A stretch of 36,353 nucleotides of DNA from Candidatus Competibacteraceae bacterium. GTDB lineage: Bacteria > Pseudomonadota > Gammaproteobacteria > Competibacterales > Competibacteraceae. Below the pieces are notes generated by a model. The model was not told the DNA's origin. It worked only from the letters and a program-made list of their open reading frames with translations, and made no database searches. Position numbers and translations under genes: made by a program. Numbering within the stretch: the stretch's first letter is position 1; every line of letters starts with the position of its first letter. The stretch covers positions 1 through 36,353 of the forward strand of contig JAPUDV010000134.1 of NCBI GenBank assembly GCA_027492875.1, given 5' to 3'. Of the stretch, positions 25,011 through 36,306 are shown one piece after another.

Positions 25011-25448
25011 ATGAATTTAAACCCCTACCTGAATGGCGCCGACGCCGAGCACCACGTTCAGCTTGGCTTGGCGCAAACCTTGTGCGAAGCCGCCGGCACC
25101 GGCGTGGACGCGGCGTTGACGCGCGAGATTCTCGATCAATTGGTTGCGTACAGCGACGTGCATTTCATTTCCGAACAACTGTTGATGCGTTTGTGCGGCT
25201 ATCCGGGTTACGACGATCATGTGTCGGATCACGACCGCCTGATCAGGGAGCTGGAAGTGGCCAAGCAACAGTACGGCGGCGATGGAGAACAGACCCTCGC
25301 CTTGCCTGCGGCGGAAGCCATTCTGGCGTTGCTGGCCCAACATATCAGCATGCAGGATCGGCGTTTCGTCGATTTTTTCCACGGCTGGTCCCAGCATGCT
25401 GCCAACGCCGAACCGCCGCCGGCCACGCGAGGATCTGGCGGAAAATAG
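25011..25448 (+). CDS. Bacteriohemerythrin
   Basis: A 145-aa cytoplasmic, four-helix, di-iron protein expected to bind O2 reversibly, for storage, delivery or sensing. All seven ligand positions are visible: H14 or H15 (AEHHVQL), H51 and E55 (VHFISE), H70 and H74 (DDHVSDH), H111 and D116 (QHISMQD). The usual N-terminal Trp and GIxxID stretch before the first His is shortened, so the protein starts near the first helix. The Shine-Dalgarno is weak (AGG about 9 nt upstream). No signalling domain is attached. It stands alone, convergent with the histidine-kinase gene. Confidence 0.85.
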   Translation: MNLNPYLNGADAEHHVQLGLAQTLCEAAGTGVDAALTREILDQLVAYSDVHFISEQLLMRLCGYPGYDDHVSDHDRLIRELEVAKQQYGGDGEQTLALPAAEAILALLAQHISMQDRRFVDFFHGWSQHAANAEPPPATRGSGGK

Positions 25449-25485
25449 GGCGCCCGCTTACGGTGATGTTTCCGTTCTGATGCCG

Positions 25486-25502
25486 CAGTACGAATCGTAC
25501 TG
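25486..25502. terminator. Short hairpin between hemerythrin and kinase genes
   Basis: CAGTACG and CGTACTG pair over 7 bp around AAT, 38 nt after the hemerythrin stop and 157 nt past the end of the convergent kinase gene. No T-run follows, so the terminator call is weak. Confidence 0.3.
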
Positions 25503-25658
25503 AAACTCGACATCGATAATTTGGCCGAACCGGTCAAGTTCGCCATTCGGGCGGGGGTTGCATTCACGGAGTTCCGAGCGGATCGGCGGCTCCAGGCGCG
25601 TTCGATGGGCGCCGTCAAGGCCTTCGGCCGGTCCCGCGTCTCCCCAGTCGTCCCACGG

Positions 25659-27425
<1,767 letters not shown>

Positions 27426-27508
27426 GTGGCCCCTTCTCCGTTCGGTCGTTGCAGGTGTTGCCCGGAGCGCGAACGCGGCGTGCCGGACCCTCCAAAGCCT
27501 GTATGGTT

Positions 27509-30500
27509 TTATGCTCGCCGCGGGAGGGCGGCCGTTAAAACGGCGCCCGTGCATTCGTGAACCACAATGACGCGCGTCGGATCGTCTCCGGGCAGGCCGG
27601 TGGCGCGTCCGATCAGCGTGCATTGTTCCGGCAAGGTCCGGCAGGAGGAGTAACGCTGGATGAATTGCGGGCGGGCGCCGGCGAGCACGGCGCGTATTCC
27701 CGCAGCGAAGGCGTTCGCTTCCCCGGCGGCGTCTTGCGGGCGCTCGCAGGCTTGCAGGTAATTGGTCCCTTCGAGCAGGCCGTCGAGTGGTCCCGAACGC
27801 TCGCGGGCGCGATCGCGCCAGGCTTTGTTCGCGATCAGAATAATCCCGTTTTCATCCAGGACGGCGACGCAGGCCGAGACGGCATCCAGCGCCGCGCGCG
27901 CGAAGCGCTCCGATTCGCGCGCGCGGCGCTGGATGCGCTCCAGCTCGCGCGTCGCGTCCACCGTGGCGGTGATGTCGTTGAAGGTGGCGTAAACCTGCGC
28001 GGGTTTGGATGCGCCCGGTTCGAACAGGGGAATGGCGTTGACGCGGATCCAGCGTGTTTGCTCGAGCGCGGGACTTCGTAAGCCCACCACGGTGGCCGTC
28101 ACCGGCTGGCCGGTTCGCAGGGCGATCATGGAGGGATGCTGGTCGGCGGGCAGAACCGCGCCATCCTCGCGGAGCGCTTGCCACTGGGGGTCGGCGGAGG
28201 TCCACCCCGTGATCCGGTCGGCCGGCAGGCCGAGGATGCGTTCGGCGGCGGGGTTGACCGAAGTGATTTCGCCGTGCTCGTTCTGGTACACCACCCCTTC
28301 CGCCATGGTGTCGAACAGTTGCTGGTAGCGTTCTTCGCTGGCCTGGGCCCGCGCCACCGCTTTGCGGTGCGTGGAAAGATCCAGCACGGTGAAGATCGCG
28401 CCCTCCTCGGGGTTCTCCGGATTCAACGCCGAGGCGTTGAGCAGAATCGGCAGGACCGCGCCGTCCTTGCGCCGCCAGCGGGTTTCCACCGTCCCCACCC
28501 CGTGCAGCCGAATCTGTTCGTACAGCTCCTTGCCGACGAACTCGAACTCTTCGAACGCGGGATACAGCAGGCGCGCGTTCTGACCGACCAACTCGGCGCG
28601 GGAGTAACCGAGTAACTGGCACAGTTGGTCGTTGGTTTCCAGGAACACGCGGTTGGCGACCCGGCCGATCCCCACCGGCGCGGCACGGTAAAGGCTGGAT
28701 AGGCGACTCTCGCGCTCGTTCAGCGCGGCGCGGGTGGTTTTCAGCAGGCTGATGTCGATGAAGGCGAGTACCACCCCGGCGATGGTGCGCACCCCTACAT
28801 GGTAGGGCAGCACCCGCATTAGAAACCAGACGCCGTCCTCGGTGTGGACTTCCCGCTCCTGTTCGACGGTGGTTTCGACCACTTCCCGGATGACCGCGAA
28901 CAGGTCGATGTTCAGATTGTGCAGCAGGTGATTGATCGGACGGCCGATGTCGCCGTCCAGAATTTTGAAGATGCGCCGGGTCGCGGGCGTAAACCGGCGG
29001 ATGGCCAGGTTCTCGTCGAGAAACAGGGTTGCGATCCGGGTGCTGGCCATCAGGTTGTCCAGATCGTTGGTCAGTTCGGTCAGCTCGATGATCTTGCTCT
29101 GATGCTCGGCGTTGACCGTATGCAGCTCTTCGTTGACCGATTGCAGCTCCTCGTTGGTGCTTTGCAGCTCCTCGTTGCTGGCCAGCAGCTCCTCGTTGGT
29201 GGCCTGTAATTCCTCGTTGGCCGTTTCCAGCTCCTCGATGGTGGCTTGCAGGTTTTCCCGGGTAAATTGCAGCTCCTGCTCCAGATCGTGGATGCGCTGC
29301 TCGACCTCCTGACCGAGGTCGTATACCTGCGCCTCGTTTCCGCTCCGTTCCTCCGGCCGCGCGGCCAGGTCTTCGATAAAGATCGCCGCCAGCAATTCCT
29401 GCCCGCGCTTCCCCGGCAGCGGGCGGATGCGGATTTGCACCGTTTTGGCCTCGTCGCGCCATTTGGTGCGAATGCTGGTGTATTTCAGTTCCTCCCCGGT
29501 CTTGAACACCTTTTGCAAGCCGGTGGCCAGCGGGATGGCCAGATCCTTGGTGGCGATCTTGGTGATGTCGTTGATCAGCTTGCCGGAGGGCAACCGGAAG
29601 TAGCCGTCCGGATCGCCGAAGATGTGCAGGGCTTCCAGTTGCTCGTTGACCACCACCACCAGCGGCAGGTAGTCGCCGACCAGCGCCTGCAGGAAGCGGC
29701 CGAGCAGGCGTTCTTCTTCCTGAACGCGCGACAGACGTCCGCCGCCGGCCGGCTGGCCGCGGTTCTGCGTGAGGCGCGGTTCCTGAAAAAGGGTGAAATC
29801 CGGTTTGTCGGCATTCGGACGGCGCTTGCCCTTGGAGGCGTAAATTTTGTACTTCTGGTGCAGGGAATCGAACAGATCGGCCATTTCGCCGGTCGTTTCG
29901 CTGGTGCCCAGCAGCAGAATACCCTGCGGGTTGAGCGAGAAGTTCATCAGCTCCATCGCCTTGCGCTGTAGCACCGGCTGCAGGTAGATCAGCAAATTGC
30001 GGCAACTGACCAGTTCGATGTTGGTGAACGGCGGATCCTTGATCAGGTTATGCTGGGCGAACACCACCATTTCGCGGATGGAGCGGTCGATTTGATAGCG
30101 GTCTTCCTTATGGTGGAAGTACTTGGCCATGAGCTTTGGCGGCAGGTCGGCAACGATGCTGTCGGGATAAATCCCGCTGCTGGCGCGCAGAATGGCGTCG
30201 CGGTCGATGTCGGTGGCGAAGATTTTGACCTCCAGCCGTTTCCCCATCTGTTCCAGCACCTCGCGGCTCAGGATGGCCAGCGAATAGGCTTCCTCGCCGG
30301 TGGAGCAGCCCGCCACCCACAACCGCGCCTCCTGATGGCTCGCCCGCTCGAACAGGCGGGGCAAATGGCGCGCTTCCAGTTCGTCGAATACCTCGCGGTC
30401 GCGGAAGAAGTTGGTGACCCCGATGAGCAGCTCGCGGTAAAGCGTGGTCACTTCGCTCGGGTGGATTTCCATGTAGCGCACGTAATCCCGCAGGTCGGGA

Positions 30501-31264
30501 AGCTGGTTAACCGCTATGCGCCGCTCGATGCGCCGGGCCACGGTGCTGGGCTTGTAAAAGGTGAAATCCACCCGCGTGCGCTCGCGCAGCAGGGCGAAAA
30601 TGCGCGTCAGATTGTCTTCGTCCGTCAACAGCGCCGGCGGGCGATCGGTCTTGGCGGCGTAGGGGTGGCGGGCGAAGGACAGCAGCTTCTCCGGCATTTC
30701 GTCCGGAGGCAGGATGCAGTCGGTCAGTCCGGTGGAGATGGCCGATCGCGGCATGCCGTCGAAGCGGGCGGATTCCTCGCTTTGCACCATGACCATCCCG
30801 CCGGCTTCCTTGATCGCCCGGATACCGCGCACCCCGTCGCTGCCGGTGCCCGAGAGGATAACGCCGATCGCTTTTTCCGCCTGGTCTTCGGCCAGCGAGC
30901 GCAGGAACACGTCGATGGGCAGGTTGAGCCCGCGCGAGCGATCCGATTCGCTCAGCAGCAGCTTGCCATGGAAGATGGACAGGTTTTTCTTGGGTGGGAT
31001 CAGATAAACCGAGTTGGCCTCGACCCGCATGCCTTCCTCGGCCCGTTGCACCGGCATGGCGGTGCGCTTGGAGAGCAGTTCGACCATCATGCTCTTGTAG
31101 TCGGGCGAGAGGTGCTGGATGACGATAAAGGCCATGCCGCTGTCGGTCGCCATTCGTGAGAAAAACGCCTCCAGCGCCTCCAGGCCACCGGCCGATGCGC
31201 CGACGCCGACGTAGTAGATCGGTCTGGAAACGGCGATGTCTTGCTGGGAAGAGGACTCTTGCAT
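27509..31264 (-). CDS. CheB methylesterase-CheR methyltransferase-PAS fusion
   Basis: A 1251-aa multidomain signalling protein. The CheB methylesterase domain (about 15-200) keeps its triad: S24 (GASAGG), H51 (IQHLSP) and D143 (SGTGSDG). CheR (about 215-485) has the SAM-binding [14 protein letters not shown] and [10 protein letters not shown] heptad coiled coil follows (about 655-720), then four PAS-like segments (about 735-840, 855-975, 985-1105 and 1120-1240). There is no receiver in front of CheB and no histidine kinase at the end, unlike some relatives. No chemoreceptor, CheA or CheW gene is in the window, so the targets are unknown. It lies between the single receiver (86 nt upstream) and the hybrid kinase (83 nt downstream). 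Confidence 0.93.
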   Translation of the reverse strand: MQESSSQQDIAVSRPIYYVGVGASAGGLEALEAFFSRMATDSGMAFIVIQHLSPDYKSMMVELLSKRTAMPVQRAEEGMRVEANSVYLIPPKKNLSIFHGKLLLSESDRSRGLNLPIDVFLRSLAEDQAEKAIGVILSGTGSDGVRGIRAIKEAGGMVMVQSEESARFDGMPRSAISTGLTDCILPPDEMPEKLLSFARHPYAAKTDRPPALLTDEDNLTRIFALLRERTRVDFTFYKPSTVARRIERRIAVNQLPDLRDYVRYMEIHPSEVTTLYRELLIGVTNFFRDREVFDELEARHLPRLFERASHQEARLWVAGCSTGEEAYSLAILSREVLEQMGKRLEVKIFATDIDRDAILRASSGIYPDSIVADLPPKLMAKYFHHKEDRYQIDRSIREMVVFAQHNLIKDPPFTNIELVSCRNLLIYLQPVLQRKAMELMNFSLNPQGILLLGTSETTGEMADLFDSLHQKYKIYASKGKRRPNADKPDFTLFQEPRLTQNRGQPAGGGRLSRVQEEERLLGRFLQALVGDYLPLVVVVNEQLEALHIFGDPDGYFRLPSGKLINDITKIATKDLAIPLATGLQKVFKTGEELKYTSIRTKWRDEAKTVQIRIRPLPGKRGQELLAAIFIEDLAARPEERSGNEAQVYDLGQEVEQRIHDLEQELQFTRENLQATIEELETANEELQATNEELLASNEELQSTNEELQSVNEELHTVNAEHQSKIIELTELTNDLDNLMASTRIATLFLDENLAIRRFTPATRRIFKILDGDIGRPINHLLHNLNIDLFAVIREVVETTVEQEREVHTEDGVWFLMRVLPYHVGVRTIAGVVLAFIDISLLKTTRAALNERESRLSSLYRAAPVGIGRVANRVFLETNDQLCQLLGYSRAELVGQNARLLYPAFEEFEFVGKELYEQIRLHGVGTVETRWRRKDGAVLPILLNASALNPENPEEGAIFTVLDLSTHRKAVARAQASEERYQQLFDTMAEGVVYQNEHGEITSVNPAAERILGLPADRITGWTSADPQWQALREDGAVLPADQHPSMIALRTGQPVTATVVGLRSPALEQTRWIRVNAIPLFEPGASKPAQVYATFNDITATVDATRELERIQRRARESERFARAALDAVSACVAVLDENGIILIANKAWRDRARERSGPLDGLLEGTNYLQACERPQDAAGEANAFAAGIRAVLAGARPQFIQRYSSCRTLPEQCTLIGRATGLPGDDPTRVIVVHECTGAVLTAALPRRA
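29111..29236 (-). repeat. Six 21-bp tandem repeats encoding heptads in the CheB-CheR-PAS gene
   Basis: Six consecutive 21-base units encode [35 protein letters not shown] and EELHTVN (about residues 677-718). They form an uninterrupted coiled coil between CheR and the PAS region. Unit number could vary between strains by slippage. Confidence 0.85.
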
Positions 31265-31350
31265 GGGTTCGGCCTTGGCGGCGGATAAGCGGGGATAAAT
31301 CCGGCTCGGGGAACCGGGCGCGCGGCCCAGGCCGCGGCGGAGCCGTCCGT

Positions 31351-31731
31351 TCAGTTTTCGCCCAACACCTCGCGCAATTTGGCCAGCCGGATCGGCTTGG
31401 TCAGGGTGATCACCGAACGCAGGCCCTTGAATTCCGCCAGCAGGCGCGCGTCCTTGGCGTAGTCGGGACTGTAGCCGGTGATGATGATCAGGCTGGCCTC
31501 ATAGTTTTGCTCCACCAGCCACAACACCAGTTCGTTGCCGTCCATTTCCGGCATCACCATGTCCATGACGATCAGGGTGGGGTGCAGTTCGAAATAGGCT
31601 TGCTGGAAGGCGCGGCCGTCGGTGACGACCCGCACCTGATAGCCGAGGCCGGAAGCCACCTTGCTGACGAGTTCGCCGAACTCCGGTTCGTCGTCGACCA
31701 CCAAGAGACGTTTTTCGCTCATTTCACTCAT
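31351..31731 (-). CDS. Single-domain response regulator
   Basis: A 126-aa CheY-like receiver with no output domain. The phosphorylation site is D57 (VMDMVMPEMDG), with acidic pair D13/D14 (VVDDEP), T85 (IIITGYS) and K112 (LTKPI). It starts 3 nt after the stop of the acetyltransferase gene, with GGGG about 6 nt before the ATG, so the two are translated together. It precedes the CheB-CheR-PAS gene by 86 nt. The likely partner is the hybrid kinase at 25659-27425, by position. A direct regulatory link to the acetyltransferase is possible but not shown by the sequence. Confidence 0.92.
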   Translation of the reverse strand: MSEMSEKRLLVVDDEPEFGELVSKVASGLGYQVRVVTDGRAFQQAYFELHPTLIVMDMVMPEMDGNELVLWLVEQNYEASLIIITGYSPDYAKDARLLAEFKGLRSVITLTKPIRLAKLREVLGEN

Positions 31732-31734
31732 GAT

Positions 31735-34377
31735 TTACCCCGCGGACGAGCCGATGCAGTGCAGTTTCAGAATAACATGCTTCAGGCCGGGATCATTGCG
31801 GTCGGAATGGATGGCGAAGCCCAGCGCCCGATTCAGTTGCAGCATCGGTTTGTTTTCTCGCAACACCTCGCCGTAGATTTCGCCGATCCCCCGCTGGCGC
31901 GCGTAAGCGATGATGCGTCGCATCAGCAGGTTGCCCAAACCCAGCCGCATCATCGTCCGATCGACGATGATCGAATATTCCGCTCGCTCGCTGTTCGGGT
32001 CGGCGCTGAGGTTGACGATTCCGTAGATCTCGGCTTTGCCGGGCAGTCCGGGGCCGACCGCCACCAGCGCCATTTCCCGATGGTAGTCGATCTGGGTCAG
32101 CGCCGCCGCCATCTGATGGGACAGCTCGCGAATTGGCTGGAAAAAACGCAACCGCAGATCTTCGGGCGAGGCGCGTTGCACCAGCGCCTGCAAGGACGGT
32201 TCGTCCTCGGGCAGCACCGGACGCAGCAACAGTTCCCGTTCGTTGCCCGGCGCGATGGTTTCCTCGAGTTCCTTCGGATAGGGACGAATCGCCAGCCGGT
32301 GGGCCGGCGCCTTGGGGGCGAGCTGCACCCGGGCGTCCAGCGCCACCACGCCCCGGGCGTTGACTCGCAGGGGGTTGATGTCCAATTCGGCCAGTTCGCC
32401 CAGGTCGATCACCATCTGCGAGACCTTGACCAGGATCAGCGCCAGGGCGTTGAGGTCGGCGCGGCGCAGCAGGCTGTAGCGCAGGCGCTGGTAGAGGCGG
32501 GTTTGCGCCATGATCTCGCGCGCCAGATGCATGTTGAGCGGCGGCAGGCCATAGGCCATGTCGTCGATGATCTCGGCTTCCGTCCCGCCCTGGCCGAAAC
32601 AGATCACCGGCCCGAACCGTTCGCCGGAGCGCACGCCCAGGGTGATTTCGTAGGCGCCGTTCCGGGGGATGATGGGCTGGAGCACGAAGCCGTCGAACTT
32701 GGCCGCCGGGGCCACGGCGCGCAGTTGCGCGAGCATGGCGGCGGCGGCCTGACCGACTGCGTTCGGGTTGTTCAGGTAGCGCAGGACCCCACCGATTTGC
32801 GACTTGGCGCCGATGTCCGGCGACATGATTTTCAAGGCCACCGGCTGGCTCAGGCGGGCGGCGGCGGTCTCGGCCTCGGCCGGGGAACCGGCGAACAGGG
32901 TTTCCGCCACCGGGATGCGGTAGGCGGCCAGCAGTTGCATCGCCTCGTACTCGTTGAGGTAGCGGCGATCGCTGGACAGCGAGCCGGCGATCAGCGCCCG
33001 CGCCGCGGCGATGTCGGCGGTGAACTGCTCCGGCAGCGAGGGCGGGGTTTCCATCAGCAGCGCCTGATTACGCTTGTACTGCACGATCCGCATGAAGGCG
33101 CGCACCGCGCCGCCGGCGGTTTCGTAGGTCGGGACCTGCCGTTCCAGCAGGCGCCGCCGCGCTTCCTGTCCGGTTTGCGGGCCGGGAAAGCTGGCGATGA
33201 CGCAGCAGCGCGGGTTGGGTAGACGCTGGATCAGCGCGTCGGCTACCGCCGTGGCGTCGCTGAGCGCGCTGGGGGTCTTGATGACCAGCACGCCGTCCAC
33301 TCCCGGATCCGTCAGCAAGAGATCCAGCGCCTGCTGGTAGGCCTTGACATCGGCCTGATCGCCGAGATCGACCGGGTTGGGCGGGGCGTTGGCTTCGATC
33401 AACTTTTCCAACCCCTGCTGGGTGGCCTCGGAGAGCTGCGCCAGCCGCCCGCCGAAATGGTACAGCGTGTCGGTGGCCAGCAGGCTCATGCTGGAGCTGT
33501 TGCCGAGGATGGCCAGGCGGTCGCTGTTCACCAGTTTGGCCGCTTTTAGCACCTCGACCATTTGCAGCAGTTCGTCGCTGTCTTCCACCCGCAGCAGGCC
33601 GGCGCGGCGAAAAGCGGCGTCGTACACGGCGTCGTTGGGTTCCTGGGGGTGGCGGCGCGGCTTCAGCACGATGACGGGTTTGACCCGCGCCGCGTGTCGC
33701 GCCGCCGACATGAACTTGCGGGCATCGCCGATGGTTTCCAGGTACAGCAGAATCGCCCGGGCGCGGTAATCCCCGGCCAGGTAGTCGAGAACGTCGGCCA
33801 GGTCCACATCGAGGCTGTCGCCCAGGTGAATGAGATGGCTGAATCCGAAACCGTAGTGATTGCCGATGTCGAGCGCGGTTTGCGCGATGGTGCCGGACTC
33901 GGTGACAAAAGCGATCTGGCCGGGCAGCAGCGGCTGGCGGTTCAGGCTGACGTTGATGTGAGACAGCGGTATGCTGAACCCTTGGGAACCGGGTCCCAGC
34001 ACGCGCAGCAGATAGGGCTTGGCGGCATCCAGGACCGCCTGGAACAGCGTTTCGCGTTCGGCTTGAGGGATGCCGCGAGTTTCGCTGATCAGCACCGCCG
34101 CCCGCGTGCCGCGTTCGCCCAACTGCTGGATCAGTGCCGGCGCTTCCTCGAGCGGTCGGGCGATGATCGCCAGCGCCGGGGTCAGGGGCAGACTGGCGAT
34201 ATCGTGGTAGGCGAGGGCGCCCGCCAGCGCCCAGCGCTGGGTGTCCACCGGCATGATCGGCCCGGTGAAACCGCCGTTCATCAGGTTGCGAACGATGATG
34301 ACTTCGCTGTCGCCGCCGCCGCAGATCAAGGCGATCGTGTTTGGCTTGAACAGGTAATCAAGGTTTCGGATGGTCAT
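31735..34377 (-). CDS. Pat/PatZ-type protein lysine acetyltransferase (NDP-forming acyl-CoA synthetase-like + GNAT)
   Basis: An 880-aa protein, close to the 886 aa of E. coli PatZ (YfiQ). A CoA-binding Rossmann domain (about 1-130) is followed by succinyl-CoA-synthetase-like domains (about 150-440), an ATP-grasp domain (about 465-690) and a C-terminal GNAT domain (about 705-875, with MRLGLGNLLMRR as the acetyl-CoA loop). In active acyl-CoA synthetases the phosphorylated His lies in a Ser-His-Thr-Gly loop before DAVYDAAFRRAG. Here that loop is short (RRHPQEPNDAVYDAAFRRAG) and lacks it, so the synthetase part is probably a sensor rather than an enzyme, as in PatZ. It would acetylate lysines of metabolic proteins such as acetyl-CoA synthetase. 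It leads the receiver gene by 3 nt. Confidence 0.9.
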   Translation of the reverse strand: MTIRNLDYLFKPNTIALICGGGDSEVIIVRNLMNGGFTGPIMPVDTQRWALAGALAYHDIASLPLTPALAIIARPLEEAPALIQQLGERGTRAAVLISETRGIPQAERETLFQAVLDAAKPYLLRVLGPGSQGFSIPLSHINVSLNRQPLLPGQIAFVTESGTIAQTALDIGNHYGFGFSHLIHLGDSLDVDLADVLDYLAGDYRARAILLYLETIGDARKFMSAARHAARVKPVIVLKPRRHPQEPNDAVYDAAFRRAGLLRVEDSDELLQMVEVLKAAKLVNSDRLAILGNSSSMSLLATDTLYHFGGRLAQLSEATQQGLEKLIEANAPPNPVDLGDQADVKAYQQALDLLLTDPGVDGVLVIKTPSALSDATAVADALIQRLPNPRCCVIASFPGPQTGQEARRRLLERQVPTYETAGGAVRAFMRIVQYKRNQALLMETPPSLPEQFTADIAAARALIAGSLSSDRRYLNEYEAMQLLAAYRIPVAETLFAGSPAEAETAAARLSQPVALKIMSPDIGAKSQIGGVLRYLNNPNAVGQAAAAMLAQLRAVAPAAKFDGFVLQPIIPRNGAYEITLGVRSGERFGPVICFGQGGTEAEIIDDMAYGLPPLNMHLAREIMAQTRLYQRLRYSLLRRADLNALALILVKVSQMVIDLGELAELDINPLRVNARGVVALDARVQLAPKAPAHRLAIRPYPKELEETIAPGNERELLLRPVLPEDEPSLQALVQRASPEDLRLRFFQPIRELSHQMAAALTQIDYHREMALVAVGPGLPGKAEIYGIVNLSADPNSERAEYSIIVDRTMMRLGLGNLLMRRIIAYARQRGIGEIYGEVLRENKPMLQLNRALGFAIHSDRNDPGLKHVILKLHCIGSSAG

Positions 34378-34482
34378 GGAGAGAGTGTGCGAGCAAGTGA
34401 AGGGACCGGTTCGACTTCCGGCGGGGGGTCAGGTTTTGGAAGGTTGCGGGCGCCGGTATCGTAGGTGGCGGTGGATGATCGA

Positions 34483-35034
34483 TCAAGCAGCGGCGGGTTC
34501 CAGCCGGAGGGTGAAGCTGTCGGGGTGATGGAAATCCGGGGGGCCGGGCGGGTGGTGAAGCGCCCAGTACGACAAACTCCCGTCCCGCGCCTCGACGACG
34601 ACCGCCAAGGCCAGCCGCCACGCCGCGCCCGCCGGCAGTCGGTCGAAAGGCACGACCGCTTCCAGTTCGAACCGGTTCGAGCGAACCCGTGGGTTCGCGC
34701 GCGGAGGCGGGTTCGCGGAGGCGGCGCTCATCCCCGCGCGATATCCCGCAAATCGATAAAACGCCCAGGCGGTCGAGGGGGCGAAATTACACTCGTAATA
34801 ACCCGGCTGGCCATCCACCGCGAGGAACGCCTCGCAGCAGGTGTGGCGCCAAAGCCCGTCAGCGCGGCGAGGCTCGTCCTGGGCGGGAAGGCGCAAGCCG
34901 GCCGAATCGCCTTCGATCCGGTAATCGAGCACAAGCCGTGCTCCGCGCCGGCGCGCTTGCGCCGATACACGCCAAAAGCATGGAGTCGGCGTGGCGGGAT
35001 GAAGGGTCAAAGGGAGAAGAGGCATCATCCTCAT
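34483..35034 (-). CDS. DOMON-like domain protein
   Basis: A 183-aa protein of the bacterial DOMON_murB-like type. Recognisable features are ADGLWRHTCCEAFLAV, YYECNFAPSTAWAFYRF, the YRAGM segment, and SYWALHHPPGPPDFHHPDSF near the end, with several His. The fold is an immunoglobulin-like beta-sandwich that in other DOMON proteins binds heme or sugar; binding here is not established. No signal peptide is evident. Several ATGs are close together at the start (MRMMP), with GAGGA overlapping them, so the exact start is uncertain by a few codons. It precedes the acetyltransferase by 105 nt on the same strand. Confidence 0.8.
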   Translation of the reverse strand: MRMMPLLPLTLHPATPTPCFWRVSAQARRRGARLVLDYRIEGDSAGLRLPAQDEPRRADGLWRHTCCEAFLAVDGQPGYYECNFAPSTAWAFYRFAGYRAGMSAASANPPPRANPRVRSNRFELEAVVPFDRLPAGAAWRLALAVVVEARDGSLSYWALHHPPGPPDFHHPDSFTLRLEPAAA

Positions 35035-35087
35035 AATTATTTTTATACCATCATCTTGAGAATTTCAAACACTAAAAATCAAAATCA

Positions 35088-35654
35088 CTACACCCGCCCA
35101 CCAGGTTCTTTTTTATCTAGAACATCGGCGCCACGCGTCTCCCTCGCGCTTGCCGGAACATCAAAACGCAAGCCGAGCATGGCGACCAGAAAAGCCAGGG
35201 ATTGAGCGTGTCTTGGCCCTTCACGACGATAAAGCTCGATCTTGGCCAGTACGTTCTGAGCGTTATTGCGCTTGGCCACCGGCGACTCATCCCCCGCACT
35301 CCGCAGCCGGCTGTCCAGTTCCTTTTCCCGCGCCCCCAAACCGAGGCGGGTATCGACCGCAAATTTCTCCATCGCCAAGCATCGGTCGATCATTTTCTGA
35401 GCCGCATCAACTTCCGCTTGGGTCTGTTTTTCTTTTTTTGTGTCCCCCATTACCTTGGCAATCCAAAGATGGGCCAGCAATTCCGGAAGACGGCTTTTTG
35501 CAACATCCCGCACTTTTTTATAGTTGTCGAGTTCATTTTCGTGCAAAATCCCTGCTTGCCGGATGAGGTTATGTTCGGCTTCGACCTCTGCCAGCTCTCT
35601 TGTCGCCTGCTCGAGAATACGGCGCGCTGCTAGCTCAACCGCATAAAGTTCCAC
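35088..35654 (-). CDS. Coiled-coil hypothetical protein, GTG start
   Basis: A 188-aa cytoplasmic protein with a probable GTG start (MELYAVELAARRILEQATRE). Most of the chain (about 5-135) is predicted helix rich in Glu, Lys, Ala and Leu with heptad-like spacing; the tail is polar and ends KKEPGGRV. I do not recognise a family. Base composition is less GC-rich than the operon to its left and marks the start of the AT-rich end of the window. The Shine-Dalgarno is weak. It diverges from the PilZ-like gene. It could be phage- or island-derived; that is inference. Confidence 0.6.
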   Translation of the reverse strand: MELYAVELAARRILEQATRELAEVEAEHNLIRQAGILHENELDNYKKVRDVAKSRLPELLAHLWIAKVMGDTKKEKQTQAEVDAAQKMIDRCLAMEKFAVDTRLGLGAREKELDSRLRSAGDESPVAKRNNAQNVLAKIELYRREGPRHAQSLAFLVAMLGLRFDVPASARETRGADVLDKKEPGGRV

Positions 35655-35685
35655 ATTTTAATCCATAACTAAGTTGATTATTGAG

Positions 35686-35714
35686 ATCATACACGGCGCT
35701 ATCTTACTATGAAA
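35686..35714 (-). promoter_or_regulatory. Possible sigma-70 promoter for the coiled-coil gene
   Basis: On the minus strand TTTCAT (35714-35709) and TATGAT (35691-35686) are 17 bases apart, about 32 bases before the GTG. The -10 is good and the -35 is poor. Confidence 0.25.
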
Positions 35715-35783
35715 GGCCTATTTAATTCAGGTTAAAATCCCTATCTAAAAAACATCTCGTAACTCCATGATAAGGTATAATTG

Positions 35784-36143
35784 ATGAGCTTTGAAAGCAA
35801 AAAATCCAGCTATAAATCTATCAGAATGGCTTGCTGCTTGGAAATGATAGGTGGAGTTTCATACCATGGATATACTCAAAAAATATCCTTGGAAGGCATA
35901 TTCATGGAGTCTAATGATTTCTCAATGCCGGCAAGAAAAGATAGGGCTCCAAAAGTTGGAGATATTGGTTTATTTAGATTTTTCTTTAAGCATGAAAATG
36001 CCAATAAATCTGTAGCAGTCATGTGCCGGTTAGTACATGTTCTTCCAAATGGTGTTGGGATTCTTGCAAATTTTTCAGAACTTACAAAAAAAGAACATGA
36101 GATACTTGAAAAAATCCTCGAATCAGGTTCGGATAAAATATAG
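35784..36143 (+). CDS. PilZ-like domain protein
   Basis: A 119-aa protein. ATG 35784 has AAGG at 35772-35775 with 8 nt spacing. The pattern SYHGYTQKISLEGIFMES matches the PilZ core (Asp/Lys-x-Ser-x-x-Gly-hydrophobic), followed by PKVGDIGLFRFF, VMCRLVHVLPNGVGILANF and a C-terminal helix with KKEHEILEKIL. The N-terminal RxxxR c-di-GMP-binding motif is not clear (only KSIRMACC), so c-di-GMP binding is uncertain. GC content is about 30-40%, far below the rest of the window, suggesting a different origin. It stands alone, divergent from the coiled-coil gene. Confidence 0.65.
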   Translation: MSFESKKSSYKSIRMACCLEMIGGVSYHGYTQKISLEGIFMESNDFSMPARKDRAPKVGDIGLFRFFFKHENANKSVAVMCRLVHVLPNGVGILANFSELTKKEHEILEKILESGSDKI

Positions 36144-36189
36144 TGATACCAAATACTACTAAAAAGATGTATTATATCAACTAGCTAAG

Positions 36190-36306
36190 ATGAGGGGTTA
36201 TGTTATGTGTCGTGTGTTTAAACTTGAAGTTTTAGAGTCTCAAGAAGAATTAGAAATCTTGTTAAAAAAAGAGAAAGATATACGGAAACGTGAACGACTA
36301 CAATAG
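36190..36306 (+). pseudogene. Fragment resembling the N-terminus of an IS630-type transposase
   Basis: A 38-codon frame, ending in TAG at 36304, carries VFKLEVLESQEELEILLKKE followed by KDIRKRERLQ. In IS630/Tc1-mariner-type transposases this stretch leads straight into a helix-turn-helix (usually ALYLLK or similar), but here it stops and the following bases do not restore it in another frame I can see. It is therefore truncated or interrupted. It sits at the window edge in AT-rich DNA. No terminal inverted repeat could be identified. Confidence 0.5.

Noticed and set aside
29111..29236. Regular 21-bp repeats as a CRISPR array
   Set aside because: The units are contiguous without spacers and encode in-frame heptads of a coiled coil.
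31156..33222. 688-codon + strand frame opposite the acetyltransferase
   Set aside because: It overlaps the strong Pat gene in antisense, its His/Gln/Gly/Arg-rich product has no recognisable domain, and it has no clear ribosome site.
35776..35781. TATAAT as a -10 box for the PilZ-like gene
   Set aside because: It lies directly before the start codon and overlaps the ribosome-site region; it would require a leaderless transcript.
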